Assembly (NCBI GenBank): GCA_946535435.1
Contig: CAMNDM010000015.1
Span: forward strand, 6,319-70,318
DNA length: 64,000 nt
Direction of reading: 5' to 3'
Source: Physcocola sp002396385
GTDB taxonomy: Bacteria > Bacteroidota > Bacteroidia > Bacteroidales > Paludibacteraceae
The notes under the pieces are model-generated. The model worked only from the letters and a program-made list of their open reading frames with translations. It was not told where the DNA came from and made no database searches. The first letter of the stretch is position 1; the number at the start of each line of letters is the position of its first letter. Of this stretch, positions 53,422 through 63,257 are shown piece by piece. The position numbers and the translations under genes are program-made.

Positions 53422-54674
53422 TTGTTTTCCTTTTTGATAGGTGTGTCGTCAATGTATTTACCCTGTTTCAAGTTTTCCAACACTTTTGAAATGGCATCAA
53501 CCGTATAGGTTACGTCATCTAAAGTATGTATGGCTGTTGGTATTAGGCGAACCATCAGTTTTCCAACCTGGACGTAAGGATAAATAATAGGTACACAGAA
53601 TATGTTGAAGTTTTCACGAAGGTCCATCAATAAATGAAGTCCTTCCTGCATGTTGTGGACGGAAAAAAAGATAGGGGTGATAGGCGACTGAGTGTTACCC
53701 AAATCACACCCAACTTTCCGAAGCCCCTTCTGTAGTGAAGTGGCAATAGTCCACAGATTCTTTTTTAATTGAGGGTTCTTCTGGATATAATGAAGCCTGA
53801 AAATAGCGCTTTTTACATATATCAGAGGTAACGCTTCCGAAAAAGTCTGAGAACGCATATTGTATCTGAGATAGTCAATGACAGGTTCGGAACTGGCAAC
53901 AAAGCCACCAATAAGCCCCATTGTTTTCTCGAAATTTCCAATTAAGACATCAACCTTGTCTTGTACATTCAACAGTTCTGTTGCACCAATGCCGGTTTCA
54001 CCCATAATGCCTAAACCATGAGGGTCGCAGACAATCCATGTGAATTTATACTTTTCCTTTAATAGAGCTATTTTGTCAAGTGGTACGAGTTCTCCAGTTA
54101 GCGCTAAGATACCTTCTGTTATCAATAAAACACCTCCGTCCTGCGATTCTGCTGCCTCACAAGCATTTTTTAACTGAATCTCAAGGTTGTCTATGTTATT
54201 TTTTAAATAGGTGAATTTACGGTTAGCCGGATGCAGTCTGATGCTGTCGTGTATGCATGTGTGAACATCGGGGTCATAAACGAACACGTCATTTCGTCCG
54301 CACATACAGTCTATAACTGAAACAACCCCTTGAAAAAAAGAATTAAGAACAAAAGTATCTTCTTTTTTTACAAATGCAGCAAGGTCTTCCTCTAATTGTT
54401 CGTGAAGAGACGTATGGCCAGTCATCAGTCTGGATCCCATCGTACAAGAAAGCCCGTATTGACTGACTGTTTCACGGTCAAAAGCCTTAATGTCTTCATT
54501 GTTTGCCAGACCAAGATAGTTGTTTTGGCTCCAGTTGAGCACCTCGTGCCCACGGAACTTCATATGTGGACCAATCTCACCCTCAAGTTTTGGAAACATA
54601 AAGTAGCCATGTCCCTGCTTGCTCCACTGGCCTAAAGCGCCTGGATTATTTTTTATACGTTCAAGTATATCCAT
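53418..54674 (-). CDS. PLP-dependent alpha-oxoamine synthase-family protein
   Basis: A 418-aa fold-type I enzyme related to 8-amino-7-oxononanoate synthase, glycine C-acetyltransferase and serine palmitoyltransferase. Seen: NWSQNNYLGLA, MGSRLMTGH, HTCIHDSIRLH and the PLP Lys in NFEKTMGLIGGFVAS. The DDAH/DEAH motif whose first Asp binds the pyridine nitrogen reads IVCDPHGLG, so that position appears to be Cys. The reaction may differ from classical members. ATG at 54674 was chosen over an in-frame TTG. Overlaps the deaminase (ATGA) and follows the PBP gene by 7 nt. Confidence 0.8.
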   Translation of the reverse strand: MDILERIKNNPGALGQWSKQGHGYFMFPKLEGEIGPHMKFRGHEVLNWSQNNYLGLANNEDIKAFDRETVSQYGLSCTMGSRLMTGHTSLHEQLEEDLAAFVKKEDTFVLNSFFQGVVSVIDCMCGRNDVFVYDPDVHTCIHDSIRLHPANRKFTYLKNNIDNLEIQLKNACEAAESQDGGVLLITEGILALTGELVPLDKIALLKEKYKFTWIVCDPHGLGIMGETGIGATELLNVQDKVDVLIGNFEKTMGLIGGFVASSEPVIDYLRYNMRSQTFSEALPLIYVKSAIFRLHYIQKNPQLKKNLWTIATSLQKGLRKVGCDLGNTQSPITPIFFSVHNMQEGLHLLMDLRENFNIFCVPIIYPYVQVGKLMVRLIPTAIHTLDDVTYTVDAISKVLENLKQGKYIDDTPIKKENK

Positions 54675-54681
54675 ATACAAT

Positions 54682-57126
54682 CTAAACTTCTTCAGGTAAT
54701 TCTAACTCATCAGACTCGTTTTGTTGCTCAGAGTCGTTATTAGACTTCTTCTCCGCAGGTAAGTTGTGGCTTCCCTTGCAAGAATTGAATCCGTCTGGAA
54801 TATAGAATTTATCTTTTGGACTATAAGTTTTGTTTAACTTTTCGTCATTATATATTTTTTTCATATATATACCCCAAATAGGGAGTGCGGTAGAAGAACC
54901 TTGTCCGTTTCTTATGTTGTCGAAATGAACATCTCTATTTTCACCTCCAACCCAAACGCCGGTTATAAGTTTAGGAACAAATCCCATAAACCAACCATCA
55001 CTATTGTTTTGTGTGGTACCGGTTTTTCCCGCAACTTGAACAGACCAATCAATACAATAAGAGTATTGACGGGTTCTGAGTCTGAGGCCTGTTCCTGCGT
55101 CTATAACCCCACGCAGCATTTCAATCATTTTGTAGGAAGTCTCTTCCTTTATAATCTCGTGTGTTTTCGGTACAAAGTTTTTAGAAATCACATTACCGTT
55201 GTTATCTTCGATAGATGTGACATATATTGGGTCTGTTTGAAGACCTTTATTAGCAAATGCAGTGTATGCGGCAACCATTTCTCCGACTGAAATGTCTGCC
55301 ACTCCTAAACACAAAGTGTAAACCTCGTCGAGATTTGATTTTATGCCGAAAGCTTTCAATAATCTCACAAAGTTTGATGGTTGTAGCTGCTTGATCAAGT
55401 AGGCTGAAATCCAGTTGTTAGAAGTGGCCAACCCGCGTTTTAACGTAATCATACTTCCTATTGTTGCCTTGTCTTTCTCTCCGAAAGCGACATTCTTTGG
55501 TGCCCAAATACTACCATCGGGCAGTACGATTTGAGGTTGTACGTTCGGGGCTTCATCGCAAGGTGTCATTCCCGATTCCATAGCAAGTGCATAGAGATAA
55601 GGTTTAATGGTGGATCCTACCTGACGACGACCCTGGGTTGCCATGTCATATTGAAAATGTTCGAAATTAGGGCCACCCACATAAGCCTTTACATGACCGG
55701 TTACAGGCTCCATTGACATCATACCCGAACGTAATATTGATTTCAAGTAGCGAATAGAGTCCAAAGGAGTCAATGAAGTGTCTTTCGCAATGGCATAGAC
55801 TGTATCTCTGCCATCTATTTTATCTTTCTTCCAAGCAAAGACTTCCATGTCATTTTTTGTGTTGAAAGCCTTTTCAATTTCTTTTTGTGACGCTCCATTC
55901 TTCTTCATAGTTCTATAGCGGTCGGTCCCTTTCATTGCGAGCGTCATAATGGTGTCAATTTGTCCTTCACGAGTTTGACTTGAGAAGGGCGCGCGTTTTC
56001 TGCCTTTCTTTTCTTTGTCAAACAAAGGTTGTAGATATCCGCCCAAATACAATCTCATCGCATCTTCAGCGTATTGCTGCATACGGGAGTCAATGGTCGT
56101 ATGTATTTTCAAACCATCGGTATATAAGTTGTACTTAGTTCCGTCAGGCTTTAAATTTTTGTTACACCAGCCATATAAAGGGTCCTCTTTCCAAGCCTTC
56201 ATGTCAGCGTTAAAGCTGGCTTGGTCGCTGTATTTGCTTCGTTGAGGTTCGTTGGCCGTCATAATTTTTCGGAGGAACTCACGGAAGTAAGGAGCAAGAC
56301 CTTGTTTGTGGTCTACGCTTGTATATTTTAAAACAATTGGTTTCTGTTTGATGGTCTCATATTCTTGGTCGGAAAGATAACCAGCTTTAACCATTTGATT
56401 TAAAACGACATTCCGTCGAGTTAGACACATTTCGTAATTCTTCTTCTTTATCGGATTATATAATGAAGGATTTTTAAGCATGCCGATGAGCAGAGCCGCT
56501 TCTTCAATAGATAAATCTTTGGGCTCCTTGCCAAAATAGATGCTGGCGGCCGATTTGATACCAACCGCATTGTTAAGGAAATCGAATTTGTTCAAGTACA
56601 TCGACATGATTTCCTCTTTAGTATAGAGTTTTTCAAGTTTTACAGCTATAACCCATTCTCCTAGAGCTTTCTGTTTCGCACGTTCCCACAAACTAGTTGC
56701 AGGCTCCACAGTGTATAGTAACTTTGCCAGTTGTTGGGTTATTGTACTACCTCCACCAGCATTTTTCTGGTGAAGAATTACAGTTTTAACAATCACACGT
56801 CCCAACGACTCGAAATCTATACCCGAGTGTTCATTGTATCGGACATCTTCTGTTGCAATTAAGGCTTTGACCAAGTTTTGTGAAAGTTCTGAATATGGGA
56901 CGTAAACCCTGTTTTCCTTACTTTCGAAAAAACGGCCCAATACAACTCCGTCTGATGAATAGATTTCAGACGCATACTTATTTTTGGGGTTCTGTAGGTC
57001 TTCAAGTGGATGCATATTTCCCACTTTCCCATTACATATAAGATATACAACGGTAGAAACTGTTGCTAATCCTAAAAAAAATAGCGCCCAAAAACCGATT
57101 AGGAATCTCTTTGTTAGTTTTGTCAT
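54682..57126 (-). CDS. mrcA: Penicillin-binding protein 1A (class A, bifunctional)
   Basis: An 814-aa peptidoglycan synthase. N-terminal membrane anchor (LIGFWALFFLGLATVSTVVY); GT51 glycosyltransferase with catalytic Glu in ATEDVRYNEHSGID, GGGSTITQQLAK and KEEIMSMYLNKFDF; transpeptidase with Ser in GSTIKPYLYA, SNN (TSNNWISAY) and KTG (VAGKTGTTQNNSDGWFMGF). A C-terminal Glu/Ser/Asn-rich tail. First gene of the PBP/AOS-like/deaminase/hpt/adk run. Confidence 0.96.
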   Translation of the reverse strand: MTKLTKRFLIGFWALFFLGLATVSTVVYLICNGKVGNMHPLEDLQNPKNKYASEIYSSDGVVLGRFFESKENRVYVPYSELSQNLVKALIATEDVRYNEHSGIDFESLGRVIVKTVILHQKNAGGGSTITQQLAKLLYTVEPATSLWERAKQKALGEWVIAVKLEKLYTKEEIMSMYLNKFDFLNNAVGIKSAASIYFGKEPKDLSIEEAALLIGMLKNPSLYNPIKKKNYEMCLTRRNVVLNQMVKAGYLSDQEYETIKQKPIVLKYTSVDHKQGLAPYFREFLRKIMTANEPQRSKYSDQASFNADMKAWKEDPLYGWCNKNLKPDGTKYNLYTDGLKIHTTIDSRMQQYAEDAMRLYLGGYLQPLFDKEKKGRKRAPFSSQTREGQIDTIMTLAMKGTDRYRTMKKNGASQKEIEKAFNTKNDMEVFAWKKDKIDGRDTVYAIAKDTSLTPLDSIRYLKSILRSGMMSMEPVTGHVKAYVGGPNFEHFQYDMATQGRRQVGSTIKPYLYALAMESGMTPCDEAPNVQPQIVLPDGSIWAPKNVAFGEKDKATIGSMITLKRGLATSNNWISAYLIKQLQPSNFVRLLKAFGIKSNLDEVYTLCLGVADISVGEMVAAYTAFANKGLQTDPIYVTSIEDNNGNVISKNFVPKTHEIIKEETSYKMIEMLRGVIDAGTGLRLRTRQYSYCIDWSVQVAGKTGTTQNNSDGWFMGFVPKLITGVWVGGENRDVHFDNIRNGQGSSTALPIWGIYMKKIYNDEKLNKTYSPKDKFYIPDGFNSCKGSHNLPAEKKSNNDSEQQNESDELELPEEV

Positions 57127-57342
57127 GATAATTAATCAGCCAAAATTTTAGCAAATTTAGTTATTTTTTTAGCATTCCCAATTAAATTTCTATGGATATG
57201 CTGAACCTGACAGAATATCAACTCGAATAAAATTTGATTGAAAAGGAGTGTTGTTTTATCGCATTATGACAAAAAAATGCCTAATGGGGTTAATAAATGA
57301 CAAATCTTATAAAAAATCTTAAGAAATATATAAATTTGTTGC

Positions 57343-57350
57343 TAATTTTG
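57343..57350 (+). promoter_or_regulatory. -7 element of nqr operon
   Basis: TAATTTTG, 59 nt before the nqrA ATG, identical to the aspC -7 element and in the same local context (TTTGTTGCTAATTTTG). No clear -33 at the expected distance. Confidence 0.5.
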
Positions 57351-57409
57351 TAAAAAGGATTATACTGCCTTTAAAAGCAGAAAATAAAGTTAAACAATAA
57401 ATAAATTTT

Positions 57410-58756
57410 ATGGCTGAGGTAATAAAAATCAAAAAAGGCCTAGACATCAATTTGAAGGGGAAAGCCGAAAAAAGAATTGAAGGCGACATCTTCCCTGTAG
57501 ATTTTGGTATCAGACCAGACGATTTCGAAGGCGTGATTCCGCGCCTGGCTGTTAAGCCAGGGGACCATGTATTAATCGGTTCAGAATTGTTTCACGACAA
57601 AGAAGACCTTAATTTAAAGGTCGTTTCACCAGTAAGTGGAGAGGTTGTTGCTGTAAACAGAGGTGACCGCAGAAAGTTGCTCAATGTGGAAATTAAATCG
57701 GATGGGAAATTCGAATCAGCTCCTTTCTTAAAGGCAGTTCTTTCCAATTTGTCGCCAGAACAGATTTCGGAATGTATTTTCAATGCTGGTTTTGGCGCCT
57801 TTATCCGCCGCCGTCCGTTCGATGTGATTGCCAACTCTAACGAGAAACCCAATAGGATTTTTATCTCAGCCTTCGACTCAGCTCCTCTGGGGGCTGATTA
57901 CAGTTTCACTTTGGCTGGTCAGGAAAAGAATTTGCAGACAGGTATAGACGCTCTGAAGAAAATGACGGGTGCGCCTATCTATGTTGGCGTTAATGCAGCT
58001 GATGCTGCTCCTTTTAACAACCTGAACGATGTAGTTAAGACCGTTTTCGATGGTCCGCATCCTGCTGGTAACGTAGGTGTGCAGATTAACCACACGGCAC
58101 CTATCAATAAAGGTGATGTCGTTTGGACGATCAGCCCTGTTATTTTGGCGGCTATTGGTAAGGCATTTAATGAGGGGGTTATTGACTATTCAAGAATAAT
58201 AGCCTTAGCTGGTAGTGAGGTGATTGCTCCGTGTTATTATAAGACCATTTACGGCGCTAAGATTTCTGCCTTAACCAATGGTAAAATCTCAAATGGTGTA
58301 GTCCGTTTTATTAGTGGTAATCCATTAACCGGAACGCAAACTACTCCTGAAGGCTATTTGGGCGCATTCGACAATGTTATTTCTGTAATTCCAGAAACAA
58401 CCGAGCCAGAAATGTTCGGTTGGATTATGCCTCGCTTGAAAAAGTTCAGCACTAATAAAACTTATTTTAGCTGGCTGTTTGGCAAGAAGGAATACGATAT
58501 TGACACAAATGTTTATGGAGGAGAACGCGCAATTATCGTTTCTAACGAATACGACAAAGTGTTCCCTATGGATATTTATCCAGAATACCTCATCAAGGCT
58601 ATTATTGCTCAGAATATCGATAAGATGATTGATCTTGGTGTGTATGAAGTGGCTCCTGAAGATTTCGCTTTGTGTGAATTTGTTGATACTTCAAAGTTGA
58701 AATTGCAGAAGATTGTCCGCGAAGGCCTCAACTATTTGAGAAAAGAAGAGGCTTAA
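57410..58756 (+). CDS. nqrA: Na+-translocating NADH:quinone reductase subunit A
   Basis: A 448-aa peripheral subunit of the Na+-pumping respiratory complex. Conserved start (KIKKGLDINLKGKAEKRI), VSPVSGEVVAVNRGDRRKLL, IRRRPFDVIA and the C-terminal segment VAPEDFALCEFVDTSK. Normal length. First gene of nqrABCDEF, which oxidises NADH, reduces menaquinone and exports Na+, giving this anaerobe an ion gradient from the reductant made by fermentation. Confidence 0.97.
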   Translation: MAEVIKIKKGLDINLKGKAEKRIEGDIFPVDFGIRPDDFEGVIPRLAVKPGDHVLIGSELFHDKEDLNLKVVSPVSGEVVAVNRGDRRKLLNVEIKSDGKFESAPFLKAVLSNLSPEQISECIFNAGFGAFIRRRPFDVIANSNEKPNRIFISAFDSAPLGADYSFTLAGQEKNLQTGIDALKKMTGAPIYVGVNAADAAPFNNLNDVVKTVFDGPHPAGNVGVQINHTAPINKGDVVWTISPVILAAIGKAFNEGVIDYSRIIALAGSEVIAPCYYKTIYGAKISALTNGKISNGVVRFISGNPLTGTQTTPEGYLGAFDNVISVIPETTEPEMFGWIMPRLKKFSTNKTYFSWLFGKKEYDIDTNVYGGERAIIVSNEYDKVFPMDIYPEYLIKAIIAQNIDKMIDLGVYEVAPEDFALCEFVDTSKLKLQKIVREGLNYLRKEEA

Positions 58757-58792
58757 TCGGTTTTTATTGTATAATCTTAAAAATATAATACA

Positions 58793-59905
58793 TTGAAAGC
58801 GTTAAGGAATTTATTTGACAAAATGAGACCTTCGTTTGAAGATGGGGGAAAATTACATATGTTCAGGTCCGTTTTCGATGGATTTGAAACATTTTTGTTT
58901 GTTTCTCCTACTGCATCAGCACAAGGTACTCATATTCATGACTGCATGGACTCGAAACGTCTGATGACTTTCGTGATTATCGCATTGATGCCAGCCATGT
59001 TGTTTGGTATGTACAATGTAGGTTACCAACATTTTACATTGATAAATCAAGAAGCATCTTTTTTTGAGATGTTCTTCTTCGGATTTTTAGCTGTACTTCC
59101 TAAGATCGTTGTATCTTATGCGGTTGGTTTGGGTATTGAATTTACCGTAGCACAGTGGAAAAAAGAGGAAATACAGGAAGGTTTCTTAGTCTCAGGTATG
59201 ATTATTCCTATGATTATTCCTGTAACAACACCTCTGTGGATGTTGGCCTTGGCAACCGCCTTTTCTGTAATCTTTGCTAAGGAAGTGTTCGGTGGTACTG
59301 GTTACAACATCTTCAACGTTGCGCTTATTACCAGGGCATTTTTATTCTTCTCGTACCCACAAGCAATGACAGGTGACAGCATTTGGGTGGCTGAAGCCGA
59401 TGGCTTGACTGCTGCAACTCCGCTTGCAACTCCTGCTGCGTTTGACTTGAACAATTCTATTACAGGTTTGATTCCTGGTTGTATTGGTGAAACAAGTGTA
59501 ATTGCTATTGCAATTGGTGCTGTGATTTTGCTCTTTACTGGAGTGGCTAGTTGGAAGACAATGGTATCTGTATTCATCGGTGGAGCTATTACCGCATGTT
59601 TGTTTAACTGCGTGGGTTCAACTGCTGCGTCTCAGATGCCTTGGTACGCACACTTGTGTGTCGGTGGATTCTGTTTTGGTGCCGTATTCATGGCAACAGA
59701 TCCAGTTACATCAGCACGAACTGAAACTGGTAAATGGATATATGGTTTCCTGATCGGTGTAATTGCTATTTGTGTTCGTGTTATGGGGGGGTATCCGGAA
59801 GGCATGATGCTTGCAATTTTGGCGATGAATATGTTTGCTCCGTTAATTGACTATTTCGTAGTAGACAGCAATATCAAGAAGAGGAAGAATCGTACAACAA
59901 AATAA
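58793..59905 (+). CDS. nqrB: Na+-NQR subunit B (TTG start)
   Basis: A 370-aa membrane subunit carrying covalent FMN. The family N-terminus LRNLFDKMRPSFEDGGKLH is encoded from a TTG at 58793, with no in-frame ATG upstream; the ATG at 58823 would remove conserved residues, so TTG is the likely start. About nine to ten membrane segments follow. The FMN-attachment Thr lies within the region GETSVIAIAIG/TPAAF by family alignment, but I could not fix the residue. Gap to nqrA 36 nt. Confidence 0.95.
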   Translation: MKALRNLFDKMRPSFEDGGKLHMFRSVFDGFETFLFVSPTASAQGTHIHDCMDSKRLMTFVIIALMPAMLFGMYNVGYQHFTLINQEASFFEMFFFGFLAVLPKIVVSYAVGLGIEFTVAQWKKEEIQEGFLVSGMIIPMIIPVTTPLWMLALATAFSVIFAKEVFGGTGYNIFNVALITRAFLFFSYPQAMTGDSIWVAEADGLTAATPLATPAAFDLNNSITGLIPGCIGETSVIAIAIGAVILLFTGVASWKTMVSVFIGGAITACLFNCVGSTAASQMPWYAHLCVGGFCFGAVFMATDPVTSARTETGKWIYGFLIGVIAICVRVMGGYPEGMMLAILAMNMFAPLIDYFVVDSNIKKRKNRTTK

Positions 59906-59915
59906 AAATAAGGAC

Positions 59916-60611
59916 ATGGGAAAATTAAATACTAACAGCAACGGCTACATTATAGCATATGCTTCAGGTTTGGTTCTTATTGTTGCATTCCTTTTGGCTG
60001 GTGTTTATCAGGCTTTGAAACCTTTGAGCGATGCTAATGTTGAAATCGATAAGAAAAGTCAAATTTTGAAGTCTTTAAATATCCGCGATATAGACGATAA
60101 CGACGCCATTGTAGCGAAATTCGCTGAAGTTGTGGAAGCCGACCAAATTATAGACATTAAAGCAAACGTATTAAAAGAGGGCAAAGAACAAGTTAATGAT
60201 GGTTTCAGAGTAGACAAGATTTCTGAAAACGAAATGCCTCTTTATATATGTAAAGTCAATGGTGAAACCAAGTACGTCATTCCTATGAAGGGTAAAGGTC
60301 TTTGGGGACCAATTTGGGGCTACGTGTCCGTTAACGCAGATAAGAAGAACGTTTACGGCGCTTACTTCAATCATGAAGGCGAAACTGCTGGTTTGGGCGC
60401 TATCATAAGTGAATATGAGAATTTCCAAAAACAGTTCGCTGGTAAGAATCTTTGTAAAGATGGCAAGTACTTGTCGGTTGTAAAATACGGGACGGTGAAA
60501 GATCCTGACGTACAATGTGACGGTATTTCGGGTGCAACTAAGACTTGTGACGGCGTAAGCGCTATGATTGCAGATGGTCTTCAGATGTATTCTGCTTTCT
60601 TGAATAAATAA
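59916..60611 (+). CDS. nqrC: Na+-NQR subunit C
   Basis: A 231-aa subunit with one N-terminal membrane helix (YIIAYASGLVLIVAFLLAGV) and a periplasmic FMN-binding domain. The covalent FMN site is the Thr in DGISGATKT (~208-216), matching the SGATxT motif of flavin transferase ApbE substrates. Starts 10 nt after nqrB. Confidence 0.96.
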   Translation: MGKLNTNSNGYIIAYASGLVLIVAFLLAGVYQALKPLSDANVEIDKKSQILKSLNIRDIDDNDAIVAKFAEVVEADQIIDIKANVLKEGKEQVNDGFRVDKISENEMPLYICKVNGETKYVIPMKGKGLWGPIWGYVSVNADKKNVYGAYFNHEGETAGLGAIISEYENFQKQFAGKNLCKDGKYLSVVKYGTVKDPDVQCDGISGATKTCDGVSAMIADGLQMYSAFLNK

Positions 60612-60634
60612 GTAACAAATAAAAGATTTACAAT

Positions 60635-61261
60635 ATGAGCGGTCTTTTTTCAAAAGAAAACAAGGAAGCCTTCATCAATCCTCTCAACCTAAACAACCCA
60701 ATTGCGGTTCAGGTTTTAGGTATATGTTCGGCTTTAGCTGTAACGGCACAGTTAGAGCCTGCATTGGTAATGGGACTTTCTGTTACAATAATCACAGCTT
60801 TCAGCAGTTTGGTTATATCATTAATTAGAAATACAATTCCTTCTCGAATTCGTATTATTGTACAGTTGGTTGTAGTAGCAGCTCTAGTTACAATCGTAAG
60901 TATGGTGCTTAAAGCATACCTTTACCATGTGAGTGTTCAGCTATCCGTCTATGTGGGACTGATTATTACAAACTGTATTTTGATGGGACGTCTTGAAGCA
61001 TTTGCCATGAGCCACTCTCCTTGGCCAAGTTTCCTTGATGGAGTTGGCAACGGTATTGGTTATGCGCTTGTACTTATTGTTGTTGGTGCAATTCGCGAAC
61101 TGTTTGGTGCTGGTACACTTCTTGGCTATAAAGTAATTCCTCAATGTGTTTATGAGGCGGGCTACAAAGATTGTGGTATGATGGTAATGCCGTCTATGGC
61201 GCTCATCCTTATCGGATGCGTAATCTGGGCTCAGCGTTCATTAAACAAGGAAAGTAAGTAA
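60635..61261 (+). CDS. nqrD: Na+-NQR subunit D
   Basis: A 208-aa integral membrane subunit with six helices, homologous to NqrE and RnfA/E. Seen: NNPIAVQVLGICSALAVTAQ, ITNCILMGRLEAFAMSHSPW and GAIRELFGAGTLLGYKV. A Cys in TNCIL is one of those that coordinate the shared membrane iron centre with NqrE. Confidence 0.96.
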   Translation: MSGLFSKENKEAFINPLNLNNPIAVQVLGICSALAVTAQLEPALVMGLSVTIITAFSSLVISLIRNTIPSRIRIIVQLVVVAALVTIVSMVLKAYLYHVSVQLSVYVGLIITNCILMGRLEAFAMSHSPWPSFLDGVGNGIGYALVLIVVGAIRELFGAGTLLGYKVIPQCVYEAGYKDCGMMVMPSMALILIGCVIWAQRSLNKESK

Positions 61262-61285
61262 CAAACACTAATTTAAGATTAAGAA

Positions 61286-61912
61286 ATGGAACATTTTGTT
61301 AGCTTGTTATTCCGTTCAATGTTTACGGATAACATGGTTTTCGCATTCTTCCTTGGTATGTGTTCTTATTTGGCAGTATCAAAGAATGTAAAAACTTCAT
61401 TAGGTCTGGGTGTTGCAGTAATCTTCGTTTTGTGTGTTACTGTTCCTGTTGACTATTTGCTTCAAACTAAAGTATTGGGTGCAAATGGTTTATTTGGTGA
61501 AGACTTGACTTATTTGAGCTTCATACTATTTATAGCGGTTATTGCCGGCATTGTCCAATTGGTGGAAATGATAGTAGAACGTTTCTCTCCTTCTCTATAT
61601 GCCGCACTGGGTATTTTCCTGCCTCTTATCGCCGTAAACTGTGCAATAATGGGAGCCTCTCTGTTTATGCAGCAACGTGTTAATATGGACCCTGCAGTTG
61701 AAACAAAGGCGATTGGTTCTATTGCCGATGCCTTTGCTTTCGCTATGGGTTCTGGTATAGGATGGCTGGCCGCAATTGTAGCTCTTGCCGCAATTCGTGA
61801 AAAACTAGAATACTCTCAGGTTCCAAAGCCATTGCAGGGGCTTGGCATTACCTTTATCACTGTTGGTTTGATGGCATTGGCTTTCCAATGCTTCACAAGT
61901 TTAAATATCTAA
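61286..61912 (+). CDS. nqrE: Na+-NQR subunit E
   Basis: A 208-aa integral membrane subunit, partner of NqrD. Seen: FRSMFTDNMVFAFFLGMCSY, ALGIFLPLIAVNCAIMGASL (Cys of the NqrD/E iron site) and ALAAIREKLEYSQVPKPLQG. Six membrane helices. Gap of 24 nt to nqrD and 19 nt to nqrF. Confidence 0.97.
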   Translation: MEHFVSLLFRSMFTDNMVFAFFLGMCSYLAVSKNVKTSLGLGVAVIFVLCVTVPVDYLLQTKVLGANGLFGEDLTYLSFILFIAVIAGIVQLVEMIVERFSPSLYAALGIFLPLIAVNCAIMGASLFMQQRVNMDPAVETKAIGSIADAFAFAMGSGIGWLAAIVALAAIREKLEYSQVPKPLQGLGITFITVGLMALAFQCFTSLNI

Positions 61913-61931
61913 TTAAAGGAGGAAATATAAG

Positions 61932-63197
61932 ATGGGTTTTATAGCATCTAGTATTATAGTTTTCCTTGCGGTTATCCTACTTTTAGTTGTTATACTTTTG
62001 GTCGCAAAAAATTATTTGGTGCCAAGCGGTAATGTAACAATTACAGTAAACGGTAAGGATAAGTTCGAGGTTGAACAAGGGGGTAGTCTTCTTACCACTT
62101 TAGCCGACCAAGGTATCCATTTGCCATCTGCTTGCGGTGGTAAGGGAGCTTGTGGTCAGTGTAAATGCCAGGTACTTGAAGGAGGAGGCGAAATTCTTGA
62201 TTCTGAGAAAGGATTTTTCTCGAGAAGAGAAATAAAGGACAATTGGCGCTTAGGTTGCCAGGTAAAGGTAAAGAGCGACATGAGCATTAAGGTTTCTGAA
62301 TCGGTTTTGGGTGTTCAAGAATGGGAATGCACCGTTATCAGCAACAAGAATGTTGCCACCTTTATAAAGGAATTCAAGGTTCAGTTGCCTCCTGGTGCGC
62401 ATATGGACTTCATTCCAGGATCGTACGCTCAAATTAAAATTCCTGCATACGAAATGGATTATGATAAGGACATTGACAAGAACGACATTGGTGAAGAGTA
62501 TTTAGAATCATGGAAAAAATTCGGACTCTTTGGTTTGAAATGCAAGAATGAGGAACCAACTATACGTGCATATTCAATGGCCAACTATCCTGACGAAGGT
62601 GACGTTATCATCTTGAATGTCCGTATTGCAACTCCGCCTTTCAAGCCAAAGCCAGAGGTTGGCTTTATGGATGTAATGCCTGGTATTTCTTCTTCTTACA
62701 TTTTCAGTTTGAAACCTGGCGATAAGGTGACTATGAGTGGCCCTTATGGTGATTTCCATCCTGTATTCGATTCAAAGAAGGAAATGGTTTGGATTGGTGG
62801 TGGTGCTGGTATGGCTCCTTTGCGTGCGCAAATTATGCACATGCTCAAGACCCTAAAAACTACCGACCGTAAATTGAAGTATTTCTATGGAGCACGTGCA
62901 TTGAACGAAGTGTTCTTTTTGGAAGATTTCCATGCATTGGAGCGCGAATTCCCGAATTTCGAATTTCATCTCGCACTCGATAGAGAAGACCCAGCTGCAG
63001 ATGCCGCGGGTGTTAAGTATACTGCCGGTTTCGTTGCTCCTGTTCTCAAAAAGAATTTCTTAGAGAAACACGAAGCTCCGGAAGATTGCGAATACTATCT
63101 CTGTGGACCTCCAATGATGGCCAAGACTGTGGTTGACGCTCTTCACGAATTTGGAGTTGCCGATGAAGATATCAGATTTGATAATTTTGGAGCATAA
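61932..63197 (+). CDS. nqrF: Na+-NQR subunit F (NADH dehydrogenase module)
   Basis: A 421-aa subunit where NADH is oxidised. N-terminal membrane helix; [2Fe-2S] ferredoxin domain with SACGGKGACGQCKCQ plus a fourth Cys in WRLGCQVKV; FAD-binding RAYSMANYP; NADH-binding GGGAGMAPLRAQ and YLCGPPMMAKTV; C-terminal FDNFGA. Complete. A hairpin terminator follows. Confidence 0.97.
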   Translation: MGFIASSIIVFLAVILLLVVILLVAKNYLVPSGNVTITVNGKDKFEVEQGGSLLTTLADQGIHLPSACGGKGACGQCKCQVLEGGGEILDSEKGFFSRREIKDNWRLGCQVKVKSDMSIKVSESVLGVQEWECTVISNKNVATFIKEFKVQLPPGAHMDFIPGSYAQIKIPAYEMDYDKDIDKNDIGEEYLESWKKFGLFGLKCKNEEPTIRAYSMANYPDEGDVIILNVRIATPPFKPKPEVGFMDVMPGISSSYIFSLKPGDKVTMSGPYGDFHPVFDSKKEMVWIGGGAGMAPLRAQIMHMLKTLKTTDRKLKYFYGARALNEVFFLEDFHALEREFPNFEFHLALDREDPAADAAGVKYTAGFVAPVLKKNFLEKHEAPEDCEYYLCGPPMMAKTVVDALHEFGVADEDIRFDNFGA

Positions 63198-63207
63198 CGT
63201 AATCTTT

Positions 63208-63238
63208 AAAAAGCGTGGCTGTAAGCTGCGCTTTTTTT
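63208..63238 (+). terminator. Terminator after nqr operon
   Basis: Stem AAAAAGCG / CGCTTTTT with an inner GC/GC pairing and T7 tail, 11 nt after the nqrF stop. Confidence 0.8.
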
Positions 63239-63257
63239 GTTATTTTAAAACACTAAA

